Source: Bin125 sp026705025
Lineage (GTDB): Bacteria; Chloroflexota; Dehalococcoidia; Bin125
Assembly: GCA_026705025.1 (NCBI GenBank)
Contig: JAPPBN010000046.1
Coordinates: 124,001 to 188,000, forward strand
Direction of reading: 5' to 3'
DNA length: 64,000 nt
Numbering within the stretch: the stretch's first letter is position 1; each line of letters starts with the position of its first letter. Positions 1-8,531 of the stretch are shown piece after piece. The position numbers were made by a program, and so were the translations under genes. The notes beneath the pieces were generated by a model. The model was not told the origin of the DNA. It saw nothing but the letters and a program-made list of their open reading frames with translations, and searched no databases.

Positions 1-369
1 CAGACTGAACAGCTTGTCGCGCTCGGCGCCTTCGGCGGTGCGGGCGGTGGCCTCGAACTGCTCGGTGCCGACCATCAACTGGACGTCAGGGTTGGCGTCG
101 ATATTGAGGTACCAGGCCGGATGACTTCGATGGCCGCCCTTGCTGGCCACGATCACGTAGGCGTCGTCGGCCTCGCCATAAATCAGCGGCAGAGTGCGCC
201 ACTCGCCTGAGCGCCGGCCCCTGGCTGCCAGCAGCAGACAGGGAATCGGGCCGGAACCGTCGGGCCGGTCCCACATGTGGCCCTCTTCGCCGCCGGAGCC
301 GAGATATTGCTCAGTGTGCTCGCGGATCCAGTCGGGGAGGTTGGGGTCGACGCTGAAGATGTCGGACAT
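1..369 (-). CDS. Ddn-like F420-dependent nitroreductase family protein (partial, C-terminus off the left edge)
   Basis: Only the first 123 codons are present. The ATG at 369 opens a protein starting MSDIFSVDPNLPDW. The segment GRRSGEWRTLPLIYG followed by YVIVASKGG and PAWYLN is the signature of the deazaflavin (F420)-dependent nitroreductase family typified by mycobacterial Ddn, a split beta-barrel enzyme that transfers hydride from F420H2 to nitro- or quinone-like substrates. It lies 44 bases downstream of the carboxyltransferase gene on the same strand, so it is probably the last gene of that operon. The family call is firm from the motif; the substrate is unknown. It implies that the host makes F420, which fits the LLM oxidoreductases elsewhere in the window. 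Confidence 0.85.
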   Translation of the reverse strand, partial: MSDIFSVDPNLPDWIREHTEQYLGSGGEEGHMWDRPDGSGPIPCLLLAARGRRSGEWRTLPLIYGEADDAYVIVASKGGHRSHPAWYLNIDANPDVQLMVGTEQFEATARTAEGAERDKLFSL

Positions 370-413
370 GTTCACACTCGTTTCTTGATCTGGTGAGGCG
401 CTCTCGACCGAGT

Positions 414-1982
414 CTAAGGGCGGACCCCTGCCTTGCCCTTGACGCCGAGGGTGGTCGAGATCGTGTCGTAGGCATGCTCGAGGAAGCGGTAGATGTAGGA
501 GCGGGTCTGGCGCGGGTCGATGATGTCCTCAATCCCGAACGCCTCCGCCGTGCGGAACGGGTTGCGGAACTGGAGCAGGTGCTCCTCGATCTCACGACGC
601 CGCTTGTCCGGATCGGGCGCGCTCTCAATCTCCCGCCGGTACGCCGCGGCGACGCCTCCCTCGATCGGGATCGAACCCCAGTCGCCCGAAGGCCAGCCGA
701 CGCGGTAGTTCATCGTGCCGACGTTGGCCGTCGCCTGACCGGCCATGCCGTAGTTCTTGCGCGTGATCACGGTGAACACGGGAACTGAGGCGAGGTACGT
801 CGCCCAGTAGGCGCGCATTCCGTGACGCAGCGTGCCCGTAGCTTCGGCCTGCGGACCCAGCATGAAGCCGGGCACGTCGGCGATGAACACAATCGGAATG
901 TGGAAGTGATCGCAGAGCTCGACGAAATGTCCCTGCTTGTCAGCCGAGTCGGCGGTCATCGCGCCGGCCAGCATGCTGGGATTGTTGGCCACAATGCCAA
1001 CGACATAACCGCCGATCCGGGCGAAGAGCGTATGCACCGTCGTGCCAAACTCCGGCTTGATCTCGAAGAACTCGCCGTCGTCGACAAGGAGCTTGATCAG
1101 CTTGAGCATGTTGTACGGCCTCGTCCGCTTGCGCGGAACGATGCTGAGCAGCGCCTCCTCCTCGCGGTCGGGCGAATCGTCGGTCGCTTTGAATGGCGGT
1201 TGCTGATAGACGTTCTGCGGCATGTAACTGAGAAACGTCTTCATCTGATCGATTGCGTCGTACTCGTCCGTGGCCCGGTTGTCGATGGCCCCGGATTGGG
1301 CCACGTGAATGTCCGGCCCGCCCAGCTGGTCTTTGGTGATGTCGAGTCCTAGCGCCCGTTTGACCAGCGGCGGACCGCCGGCAAACAATGCCCCCTGTGG
1401 CGTCATCACCGTGAAGTGTCCGAGCATCACCCGCGCGGCGACTCCGCCAGCGGTCGAACCGGAGGCGCCGAAGACGAGCGGCACTTCCTGGCCGGCGCGG
1501 ATGTCGGGACCGAACACGTCGAAACTACTGGGCAGGTGCCCGTGCCCGTCGCCTTCGGCGGCGACGTTGGCCCCGGCGCCTTCGTGGAAGACGATCAGCG
1601 GCACGCGGTACTCACGCGCCATGTCGGCCAGAAACAGGCTCTTGAAGCGCTCTTGGGTGCTGATGTCGGCGGCCCCGCCGCCGACCGTGAAATCCTCGCC
1701 GCCGACCACGACCGAACGACCATCGACCTTGGCCAGTCCGCCGATGTAGGGCAGCGGTGTGAAGTCCCTGAACTCGCGGTCTTCGTATGTCCCGTACCCG
1801 GCCAGACCGCCGATTTCGTGGAAGCTGCCCGGATCGACGAGCGCGTCGATGCGGTCGCGGATGGTCAGCTTGCCCAGCTCGCGTTGGCGATTGACGCGTT
1901 CCTCGCCGCCCATCTTGAGCGCCAGCTTGCGGCGGAGGTTGAGTTCATCGACTTCGGGTTGCCAGTTGGTCGGTTCGGACAT
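414..1982 (-). CDS. Acyl-CoA carboxylase, carboxyltransferase (beta) subunit
   Basis: The 522-residue protein has the full length of a biotin-dependent acyl-CoA carboxylase beta subunit (propionyl-/methylcrotonyl-CoA carboxylase type), which moves carboxyl from carboxybiotin to an acyl-CoA. The N-terminal crotonase-fold half (about 35-270) contains KLTIRDRIDALVDPGSF and FGASGSTAGG. The C-terminal half (about 280-515) contains FIADVPGFMLGP, NYGMAGQATANVG and IEGGVAAAYRREI. The usual AYGGAYDVM segment is replaced by NYGMAGQATANVG, so this is a divergent branch and the acyl substrate cannot be named. No biotin carboxylase or biotin carrier gene is nearby. It is co-directional with UbiA (65 bases upstream) and the nitroreductase. 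A second paralog lies at 35091-36653. Confidence 0.88.
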   Translation of the reverse strand: MSEPTNWQPEVDELNLRRKLALKMGGEERVNRQRELGKLTIRDRIDALVDPGSFHEIGGLAGYGTYEDREFRDFTPLPYIGGLAKVDGRSVVVGGEDFTVGGGAADISTQERFKSLFLADMAREYRVPLIVFHEGAGANVAAEGDGHGHLPSSFDVFGPDIRAGQEVPLVFGASGSTAGGVAARVMLGHFTVMTPQGALFAGGPPLVKRALGLDITKDQLGGPDIHVAQSGAIDNRATDEYDAIDQMKTFLSYMPQNVYQQPPFKATDDSPDREEEALLSIVPRKRTRPYNMLKLIKLLVDDGEFFEIKPEFGTTVHTLFARIGGYVVGIVANNPSMLAGAMTADSADKQGHFVELCDHFHIPIVFIADVPGFMLGPQAEATGTLRHGMRAYWATYLASVPVFTVITRKNYGMAGQATANVGTMNYRVGWPSGDWGSIPIEGGVAAAYRREIESAPDPDKRRREIEEHLLQFRNPFRTAEAFGIEDIIDPRQTRSYIYRFLEHAYDTISTTLGVKGKAGVRP

Positions 1983-2047
1983 CGCATGCTCCTGGAGTCT
2001 GCGCGATCAACCTAGCGGATCGGTTGGTCTACAGATTCAGGACCCGT

Positions 2048-2962
2048 TCAGACCGAAGCGGCGGCCCCCAGCCAACCGATCAGCAAAAGCGGCAAGAACG
2101 GGACGATCAGCCAGCGCTGAAGTCGTAGGCGCACCTCGGAGACGCGCCTCATCAGCAACCAGATGCAGAACAGACCGGCCACGATGAAGTAGAGCAACGG
2201 ACCGAGCAGCCAGGCGAGGTTGCCGCCGGAGAGATTGATCGATGCGGCCGCGAGCGCCAGTGCGGCGGCGACCACTGCCCAGGACATTGAGATCGCCGTA
2301 TCGATCCCCAGCCAATGCAGGACCGAGCGCGCACCGTCGAAGTCGTCGAGTTCGAAGTCGGGCAGTTTGTAGATCATGAATGTGGCCGCGCCGGACAACG
2401 CCCCCACGGGAACGACCCAGATCAGATGAGCGTTGGAGAACCCCTCATCTGCAGTTTGAATCGCCCCGACTGGCAAGAGCACGCCGATCAGCGCAAAGGC
2501 CAGAAATCCCAGAATCGATCCGCGCCAGGCGAAGTTGTAGATCGCGCTGGCCGCAAGCATGGCCAGGCCGATGACGCCGACGCGCCAGTCAGTCGCGAAT
2601 CCGATCGCGGTGCCGAGTGCGAATGGCACCGCTGCGCCAATCAACGACCCTTGGGACGAAATCTTGCCGGACGGAATCGGCCGCATGAGACGCGTGGTCG
2701 AGTCGATTTCGGCATCGAGGGCGTTGCCGATCAGCGCTGCGGCGTAAGCGAACGCGACGATCATTGCGCCGTACTGGAAGGGCAGTCCCCATTCGAGCGA
2801 GCCTTCAGCCGCCGTGAGGACCATCAGCGCGGCCGAGACGAGCAACCAGGTCCCGGTGGCGGGCCGGGACATTTCCAGCCAGGCATAGGCGCGGCTGCGA
2901 AAGACCCTGGTCTGCCAGGGGATCTGAGGCTCGGGCCGCGGATCTTGTTCGGCTGGGTTCAC
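2048..2962 (-). CDS. UbiA-family prenyltransferase
   Basis: Integral membrane protein with about eight hydrophobic segments. It carries both Asp-rich motifs of the UbiA superfamily: NALDAEIDSTTRLMRPIPSG near the N-terminal end, and YKLPDFELDDFDGARS in the second half. These bind prenyl diphosphate through Mg2+; the family attaches prenyl chains to aromatic or glycerol acceptors in quinone, heme, chlorophyll or lipid synthesis. The GTG at 2962 is chosen as start because upstream ATG candidates run into the promoter space of the divergent SPFH gene; it gives 304 residues. Which acceptor it uses cannot be read from the sequence. It heads a minus-strand run with the carboxyltransferase and nitroreductase. 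Confidence 0.82.
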   Translation of the reverse strand: MNPAEQDPRPEPQIPWQTRVFRSRAYAWLEMSRPATGTWLLVSAALMVLTAAEGSLEWGLPFQYGAMIVAFAYAAALIGNALDAEIDSTTRLMRPIPSGKISSQGSLIGAAVPFALGTAIGFATDWRVGVIGLAMLAASAIYNFAWRGSILGFLAFALIGVLLPVGAIQTADEGFSNAHLIWVVPVGALSGAATFMIYKLPDFELDDFDGARSVLHWLGIDTAISMSWAVVAAALALAAASINLSGGNLAWLLGPLLYFIVAGLFCIWLLMRRVSEVRLRLQRWLIVPFLPLLLIGWLGAAASV

Positions 2963-3037
2963 TACCGGCAGCTTATTCGCCCGGCTTGCAACCGCGGGCT
3001 GCACCAGGCGTGTACATTCGCAACCAGGACGAATCCA

Positions 3038-3043
3038 TATACT
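3038..3043 (+). promoter_or_regulatory. Possible -10 element for the SPFH gene
   Basis: TATACT lies 47 bases before the ATG of the SPFH gene in the 128-base divergent gap. No good TTGACA-like hexamer sits at the right distance upstream, so the call is weak. Confidence 0.25.
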
Positions 3044-3090
3044 CGCAGCGACCGCACCACTGGCGGCGAGGAAAGTTAGGGGAGCACACA

Positions 3091-3951
3091 ATGGCAATCA
3101 TCAACATGGTCCGCGACTATGAGCGCGTTGCCAAGTTTCAACTGGGACGGTACGTGGGCCTCAAGGGCCCAGGGCTGGTCTGGATTATTCCAATCATCCA
3201 GGCGGGAACCAAGGTCGACACCCGTGAGCAGTATTTCGATGTTCCGCCGCAGCGCAACATTACGCGTGACAACGCCGGTGTGGATGTCGATTTCGTGGTG
3301 TACCTGCGCGTGATGGATCCGGAGCGCACGGTGCTCGAGGTTCGCGACTACCTCGGGGCGGCGCGCCAACTGGCGACCACGACATTGCGCGCAGTGGTCG
3401 GCGAAATGGCGTTGGACGAAGTGCTGTCCCGACGCGACGACATCAATGATCAGATGCAGGTCAAGCTTGATGAGGTGACGAACCGTTGGGGTGTCAAGGT
3501 GACGGCCGTGGAAATCCGTGAGATCGAGCCGCCGCCGGCGATCGCCGAGGCGATGACCCGTCAGATGTCGGCGGAACGCACGCGGCGCGCGCAGATCACC
3601 GAGTCGGAAGGTTCACGCGACGCACAGATCAACGTCGCCCAGGGTGAACGGCAGGCCGCCATTCTCGAGGCGGAGGGTGAGAAACAGGCGCAGATCCTGC
3701 GGGCCGAAGGTCACCGCGAAGCGCAGATTCTCGAAGCCCAGGGTTATGCGGACGCGCTGAACTCGATCAACACGGCCGCTCAGGTCGCGCACGGCAACAC
3801 GATGGGTCTGCAATACCTCGACACGCTGCGCAATCTGGCGAACAGCGACAGCACCAAGTGGATCATTCCGATGGAACTGACCAACGCAGCGCGCACAATT
3901 GCAGAGCGATTGGGCGTCAGCGTGGCGGGCGGCAACGGCAACGACGACTAG
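3091..3951 (+). CDS. SPFH/Band 7 domain protein without an obvious membrane anchor
   Basis: 286 residues from the ATG at 3091, preceded by a purine-rich GTTAGGGGAG. VRDYERVAKFQLGRYVG and PGLVWIIPIIQ are the typical beginning of a slipin/stomatin SPFH domain (about 5-180). It is followed by a long charged helix (about 185-245) built of repeats such as EGERQAAILEAEGEKQAQIL and EGHREAQILEAQG, as in stomatin oligomers. Slipins normally start with a hydrophobic hairpin; here residue 1 is only about six residues before the SPFH core. The GLVWIIPII stretch is the only hydrophobic part. Members scaffold membrane microdomains, often beside an NfeD protein, but no nfeD is seen here. It appears to be transcribed alone. 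Confidence 0.88.
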   Translation: MAIINMVRDYERVAKFQLGRYVGLKGPGLVWIIPIIQAGTKVDTREQYFDVPPQRNITRDNAGVDVDFVVYLRVMDPERTVLEVRDYLGAARQLATTTLRAVVGEMALDEVLSRRDDINDQMQVKLDEVTNRWGVKVTAVEIREIEPPPAIAEAMTRQMSAERTRRAQITESEGSRDAQINVAQGERQAAILEAEGEKQAQILRAEGHREAQILEAQGYADALNSINTAAQVAHGNTMGLQYLDTLRNLANSDSTKWIIPMELTNAARTIAERLGVSVAGGNGNDD

Positions 3952-3957
3952 ACGGAT

Positions 3958-4680
3958 CTACTGCGGCCCTGCGTGATCGTGGACGAACTGGTGCATTTCC
4001 GACATCACGATGTCGGGCTCCTCAGCCAGGCCGTGCCCTCCGTCGGGAATCAGGACCAGCTTCTTTGGTTCGTTGGCCCGCTCGTAGATGTCCTCGGAGG
4101 CCATGTGGTGGAGGATCGCGTCGGCCGTGCCGTGGATCAGCAGCAGAGGCTTGTGCATCTCATCGACCTGTCGTGTGCCGAAGAGTTGTGGCGACAGCGA
4201 GATTACGCCGCGGACCTGAGGCATGATCTGAGCGGTCTTGATCACGACGGCGCCGCCAAATGAGTGGCCGGCCAGGATGATTCGCTCGGCCCCGAGGCCG
4301 GCGAGAAACGAGCAGGCGCCGAGCAGGTCGAGGACGCATTCCTCGAACTCCCCGGCTGTTCGGTAGTGGATGCGAAGCGTTGATACGCCTTCGCCCGGCA
4401 ACTGCTCCGCCAACCTCTGATAGACGCTGTCGGCCGGACCGCGGACCTCGTGCTCGCCGCCCATTGCTCCGGAACACGTGATCAGCGCCCCGGTCTGTCC
4501 TTCCGAGACATCGAGCAGGGCACTGATCTCGCCCCGGGTCGTACCGAGACGCAGTTCCAGGCGCGAGGGGTCGGGTTCGCCCTCCTCGACCGGTCGGGGA
4601 CGCGCCTGCACGCCAGTGATTCTCAGCGTCAGGTCTTCCGGTTCGGGTTCTCCCGGAGTCGGGTTGAGGCGGAAGGTCAT
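3958..4680 (-). CDS. Alpha/beta hydrolase (dienelactone hydrolase/esterase-like)
   Basis: 240 residues. GHSFGGA (about 140-146) is the nucleophile elbow with catalytic Ser. LLLIHGTADAILHH supplies the acidic residue and IPDGGHGLAEE the catalytic His near the C-terminus. The spacing fits a serine hydrolase of the dienelactone hydrolase/BAAT-like group. The first 60 residues look like an extra beta-rich cap. It is a cytosolic enzyme of unknown substrate. It converges on the SPFH gene with 6 bases between stops and lies 50 bases downstream of the aminotransferase gene, so it may be cotranscribed with it. Confidence 0.8.
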   Translation of the reverse strand: MTFRLNPTPGEPEPEDLTLRITGVQARPRPVEEGEPDPSRLELRLGTTRGEISALLDVSEGQTGALITCSGAMGGEHEVRGPADSVYQRLAEQLPGEGVSTLRIHYRTAGEFEECVLDLLGACSFLAGLGAERIILAGHSFGGAVVIKTAQIMPQVRGVISLSPQLFGTRQVDEMHKPLLLIHGTADAILHHMASEDIYERANEPKKLVLIPDGGHGLAEEPDIVMSEMHQFVHDHAGPQ

Positions 4681-4730
4681 GGCCGCAGGCTAGCGGCTAC
4701 TCGTGGGTCTCCAGGCCGCGTGACCCACCG

Positions 4731-6014
4731 TTACTTCGCCAGGGGAGCGTAGTGGAGGAAGCGGCCGATGCGCTCGAGTGCGTCCTCGATCTCGTCGTAG
4801 CTGGTCGCGTAGCAGGCGCGCACGTGTCCGGCGCCGGCCGCGCCGAAGGCAGAGCCGGGTACGACGGCGACCTGTTCCTGGATCAGCAGTTGTTCGGCGA
4901 ACGTCTCGTCGTCGTAGCCGGTCTGTGCGACCGAGGGGAAGGCGTAGAACGCGCCGCGCGGCTCGGCGCAGGCCAGGCCGAGCTTGTTGAATCCGCGCCA
5001 CATCAACTGGCGGCGGCGGTCGTATTCCTCGCGCATGGCGACGACGTATTCCTCGCCTGCGCGAACGGCCTCCAGCGCGGCGTACTGGGCCACCGTTGGC
5101 GCGGACATCATCGCGTACTGGTGAATCTTGAGCATGCCGGCGAAGAGGTCGGACGGCGCGGCCGCCCAGGCGACGCGCCAGCCGGTCATCGCGTGCGACT
5201 TGGAGAAGCCGCCCAGCGTGATCGTGCGCTCTTTCATTCCTGGCAGCGAGGCGATCGGTGTGTGCTCAAAGCCGCCGTAGACGAGGCGGTCGTAGATCTC
5301 GTCAGAAATCACGAGGAGGTCGTGTCGGCGGGCGATCTCGGCGAGCGCCTCCAGTGTCGGTCGCTCGAGCACGGCGCCGGTGGGATTGGATGGATAGGCG
5401 ATCAGCAGGGCCTTGCTCCTGGGAGTGATAGCCGCTTCGACCGCCTTGGGGTCGAGCGCGAAGCCCTGCGAGGCACGCGTTGTGATCGGCACCGGCACGC
5501 CGCCGGCGAGAACGACCGCGGGCGCGTGCGCGGCGTACGACGGATCGGCGACAATCACCTCGTCGCCGGGATTGATGATCGCTCGGGCGGCCAGGTCGAG
5601 GCCCTCAGAGACGCCGGTGGTGATCAGCAACTCCTCGCGCGGATCCCATTCGACGCCGTAGCGGCGTTCCAGATCGCGCGCGATCGCCTCGCGAAGCTCC
5701 AGCAACCCAAGATTCGAGGTGTAGTGCGTGTGACCCTGCTCGATCGCGCGGATGCCGGCTTCGCTGATCGGCCAGGGCGTGACAAAGTCCGGCTCACCAA
5801 CGCCGAGCGAGATCACATGGTCCATTGAGGCGATGATGTCGAAGAAGCGCCTGATGCCTGAGCCGGGCACAGCCTGCACCCGCTCGGCGACCCGAGCTAT
5901 TCCATCCGCCGATCCCGCACCTTGCGCCGCAGCCGCCGATCCGGCACCCGCGGCGCCGGTATGCCGGGGATCGTCGTCGCTCGAGTATGGGCGGTCGTTG
6001 GACGCTATCGGCAT
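4731..6014 (-). CDS. Pyridoxal-phosphate aminotransferase, class I/II (aspartate/aromatic type)
   Basis: 427 residues of fold-type I aminotransferase. Visible active-site landmarks are YPSNPTG (Asn210), SDEIYDRLVY (Asp238, Tyr241), the PLP lysine in GGFSKSHAMTGWR (Lys272) with Arg280, and the substrate-carboxylate Arg in HVRACYATSYDEIEDA near the C-terminus. The first 40 residues are a low-complexity Gly/Ala/Ser/Asp leader not typical of the family, so the true start may be nearer GIARVAERVQ. It sits just downstream of an Lrp/AsnC regulator gene on the same strand (44-base gap), a common pairing in amino-acid metabolism, which suggests amino-acid-responsive control. The exact amino donor is not determinable. 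Confidence 0.9.
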   Translation of the reverse strand: MPIASNDRPYSSDDDPRHTGAAGAGSAAAAQGAGSADGIARVAERVQAVPGSGIRRFFDIIASMDHVISLGVGEPDFVTPWPISEAGIRAIEQGHTHYTSNLGLLELREAIARDLERRYGVEWDPREELLITTGVSEGLDLAARAIINPGDEVIVADPSYAAHAPAVVLAGGVPVPITTRASQGFALDPKAVEAAITPRSKALLIAYPSNPTGAVLERPTLEALAEIARRHDLLVISDEIYDRLVYGGFEHTPIASLPGMKERTITLGGFSKSHAMTGWRVAWAAAPSDLFAGMLKIHQYAMMSAPTVAQYAALEAVRAGEEYVVAMREEYDRRRQLMWRGFNKLGLACAEPRGAFYAFPSVAQTGYDDETFAEQLLIQEQVAVVPGSAFGAAGAGHVRACYATSYDEIEDALERIGRFLHYAPLAK

Positions 6015-6058
6015 GGTTCTCTCGCTCTGAACTCATTCCTACTGCTGCGATTGACGGG

Positions 6059-6550
6059 TCAAAAGACGACCTTCTGGCGGTCGTTCTGTAGGTCGGCGTC
6101 GATGTAGACGCCGTCTTCCTTGTAGCGGCGCATGAGAACGCGAGTGGTGGTGCCTTTGACGCCGGACATGGTGGCCAGGCGTTCGCCGACGAAGTCGGAG
6201 ATGCCGCGCATATTGTCGGCGGCAATCATGACCAGCAGGTCGTAGGCGCCGGAGACGAAGTAGACGGTCTGCACCTCATCGAACCGTGCGATTCGCCGGG
6301 CGACGGCGTTGTAGCCGACGTTCGGTTGCGGCTCGACGGTGACCTCAACGACCGCGTAGACGGTTGAGAGGCCGAGCGTTTCCCAGTTGATCTTGGCGCC
6401 GTAGCCGAGGATGATGCTGCGCTCTTCGGCGTCCTGGACCGCCTCCGCAACACTGGCTTCGTCTGCATTGACGCGCTCGGCGATCTGCGCCGCCGACTGG
6501 CGGGCGTCGCGCGCGAGTTCGCGGAGTACGGGTTCGAGAATTGGATCCAT
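6059..6550 (-). CDS. Lrp/AsnC-family transcriptional regulator
   Basis: 163 residues from the ATG at 6550 (a TTG directly before it is less likely). The N-terminal 55 residues (ELARDARQSAAQIAERVNAD and following) form a winged helix-turn-helix. The rest, beginning GYGAKINWETLGLSTVYAVV, is the RAM ligand-binding domain with the typical VQTVYFVSGAYDLLVMI segment. Lrp-family proteins form octamers that sense amino acids. It is immediately upstream of the aminotransferase gene and presumably regulates it. gatA ends or begins nearby on the same strand but is separated by 65 bases. Confidence 0.88.
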   Translation of the reverse strand: MDPILEPVLRELARDARQSAAQIAERVNADEASVAEAVQDAEERSIILGYGAKINWETLGLSTVYAVVEVTVEPQPNVGYNAVARRIARFDEVQTVYFVSGAYDLLVMIAADNMRGISDFVGERLATMSGVKGTTTRVLMRRYKEDGVYIDADLQNDRQKVVF

Positions 6551-6615
6551 CAAGATCGAACTTTACGTGAAGAAACCGGCAGTGTCAGTGCCGGACGCTG
6601 TCGCATCGTTTCTCG

Positions 6616-8106
6616 TTACGTTGAGCCAACATTCCCTGCCGGGAAGGTGGGCCATTGTGTCAGTTGCTCGTAGGCGTTGGCGACCCCCAGCAGTGTGGTT
6701 TCGTCCAGTCGCTGACCAACGAACTGGAGTCCGACCGGCATCCCGGCGTTGCCGAATCCTCCGGGAACGGAGATTGCGGGGAGTCCTGCGATGTTGGCCG
6801 GGATCGTGAAGATGTCGTTGAGATACATCTGATACGGGTCGGTGATTTCGCCCTGCCTGAATGCGACGGTCGGTGCCGTGGGAGCAACGATCACATCGTG
6901 ATCGGCGAAGACCCGATCGAACTCTCTTCGGATCAGGGTGCGCACTTTCTGCGCCTGTAAGTAGTAGGCGTCGTAGTAGCCGGCCGAAAGCGCGTAGGCG
7001 CCCAGCAGGATGCGTCGTTTGACTTCGCGCCCGAAACCGTGCTGGCGTGTGGCTTCCATGTCGGCCCACATCGACTCGCCACCGCGCGCGCCGTAGCCGT
7101 ACTTGACCCCGTCGAAGCGGGCCAGGTTGGCCGAGCATTCCGAGGGCGCGAGGATGTAATAGACCGGCAGAGCCATCGGCACGGACGGCATCGACGGCGT
7201 GCGGTCGATGATCGCTCCGTTGGCGGCCAGCAGTTCGAGCGCCGTCTCAACAGCGCTCGCGACGTCGTCGTCCATGCCGTCGCCGAAGAACTCCTGCGGG
7301 GCTGCGACGCGCAGGCCGTCGAGTCCGCGGTCCAGTCGTTCGCTGAAGTCAGGGACCGGTTCGTTATAGCAGGTGGAATCAAGCGGATCCGGTCCGGCGA
7401 TCGCCTGCAGTAGCAGCGCAGCATCTTCGACCGTGCTGGTGAAGGGTCCGATTTGATCGAGCGAACTGGCGAACGCGATCAGGCCGTAGCGAGAGACTCG
7501 GCCATATGTCGGTTTGAGTCCAACCACGCCGCAAAACGAGGCGGGCTGGCGGATTGAGCCACCCGTGTCGGAACCGAGCGCGGCGATGCACTGGCGCGCA
7601 GCGACCGCAGCAGCCGAGCCGCCCGAGGATCCGCCCGGCACACGCTCGTGATCCCAGGGATTGGCGGTCGGAAACCAGGCCGAGTGTTCGGTCGAGGAAC
7701 CCATCGCGAACTCGTCCATGTTGAGCTTGCCCAGGGAGATCGCTCCGGCTTCGCGCAGGCGAGCGACGACGGTCGCGTCGTAGGGCGGAACCAGGCTGTC
7801 CAGCATCCTGGAGCCGGCTGTCGTCCGGACGCCGCTGGTCATCAGCACGTCCTTAAGGCCGATTGGCAGACCAGTCAGCGGGGCCGTGGCGTCGCCGCGA
7901 GCAAGCGCCGCGTCCGCTTCAGCTGCCTGTTCGAGGGCCGACTCCGCCGTCACCGTGACGAATGCGCGGACCTCGTCGTCGGTGGCTGCGATCCGATCGA
8001 GGAACGTCTGGGTCAGTTGGCCTGAGGTGACTTCACCGGCAAGCAGTCGTCGGCGGCCCTCAGCCAACGTGATCGTCAGCAGCTCGGGTTCGCTAGGAGC
8101 ATTCAT
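6616..8106 (-). CDS. gatA: Aspartyl/glutamyl-tRNA amidotransferase subunit A
   Basis: 496 residues, the normal GatA length. It is the amidase subunit that releases ammonia from glutamine for conversion of Glu-tRNA(Gln) or Asp-tRNA(Asn). The Ser-cisSer-Lys triad is visible: Lys in PIGLKDVLMTSG (Lys85), the cis-Ser in VPGGSSGGSAAAVA (about 160-161), and the nucleophile in ALGSDTGGSIRQPASF (Ser184). The start codon overlaps the gatC stop in an ATGA arrangement, so the two are translationally coupled. gatB is not in the window. Confidence 0.97.
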   Translation of the reverse strand: MNAPSEPELLTITLAEGRRRLLAGEVTSGQLTQTFLDRIAATDDEVRAFVTVTAESALEQAAEADAALARGDATAPLTGLPIGLKDVLMTSGVRTTAGSRMLDSLVPPYDATVVARLREAGAISLGKLNMDEFAMGSSTEHSAWFPTANPWDHERVPGGSSGGSAAAVAARQCIAALGSDTGGSIRQPASFCGVVGLKPTYGRVSRYGLIAFASSLDQIGPFTSTVEDAALLLQAIAGPDPLDSTCYNEPVPDFSERLDRGLDGLRVAAPQEFFGDGMDDDVASAVETALELLAANGAIIDRTPSMPSVPMALPVYYILAPSECSANLARFDGVKYGYGARGGESMWADMEATRQHGFGREVKRRILLGAYALSAGYYDAYYLQAQKVRTLIRREFDRVFADHDVIVAPTAPTVAFRQGEITDPYQMYLNDIFTIPANIAGLPAISVPGGFGNAGMPVGLQFVGQRLDETTLLGVANAYEQLTQWPTFPAGNVGST

Positions 8107-8414
8107 GACTGATCGAGCACGGCGTGCACGCGGAAGTACTCGTCTTCGCGCTGCGGTGCGTTGGCAAGCACTTGATCGCGCTGCATCGCTGGAATCGACG
8201 CATCGTCGTCCTGGACATTGATCAGGTCCGCGCCGTTGTTGGTCGGCGGCACGCCGCTGGTATCGATCTCCGACAGCGCATCGATGTGCGAAAGGATGCT
8301 GGCCAGTTCGCCGCGGAACTCTTCGACCTCGGAATCCGTCAATTCAATACGCACCAGCGATGCGAGATGGCGCACCTGCGCGCTCGTGAACTGATTGCTG
8401 TCGGTATCGGACAT
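8103..8414 (-). CDS. gatC: Aspartyl/glutamyl-tRNA amidotransferase subunit C
   Basis: 103-residue small subunit. The N-terminal helix FTSAQVRHLASLVRIELTD and the segment ILSHIDALSEIDTSGVPP are typical for GatC, which wraps around GatA and stabilises the GatCAB complex. It is the first gene of the gatC-gatA pair and overlaps gatA by four bases. The 117-base gap to the divergent penicillin-binding protein gene must hold the promoter; no clear hexamers stand out. Confidence 0.95.
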   Translation of the reverse strand: MSDTDSNQFTSAQVRHLASLVRIELTDSEVEEFRGELASILSHIDALSEIDTSGVPPTNNGADLINVQDDDASIPAMQRDQVLANAPQREDEYFRVHAVLDQS

Positions 8415-8531
8415 TTTGGGCGGCTCGAGGCGAAGGACAGGGAACGTTATTCGTGCGTGAAATGCAGCCTATCGCGCCGCTGAGTTCCAGGGCAGAAGAC
8501 GTAATGTGGAAGCTGAGACGGAGTACCGCGA

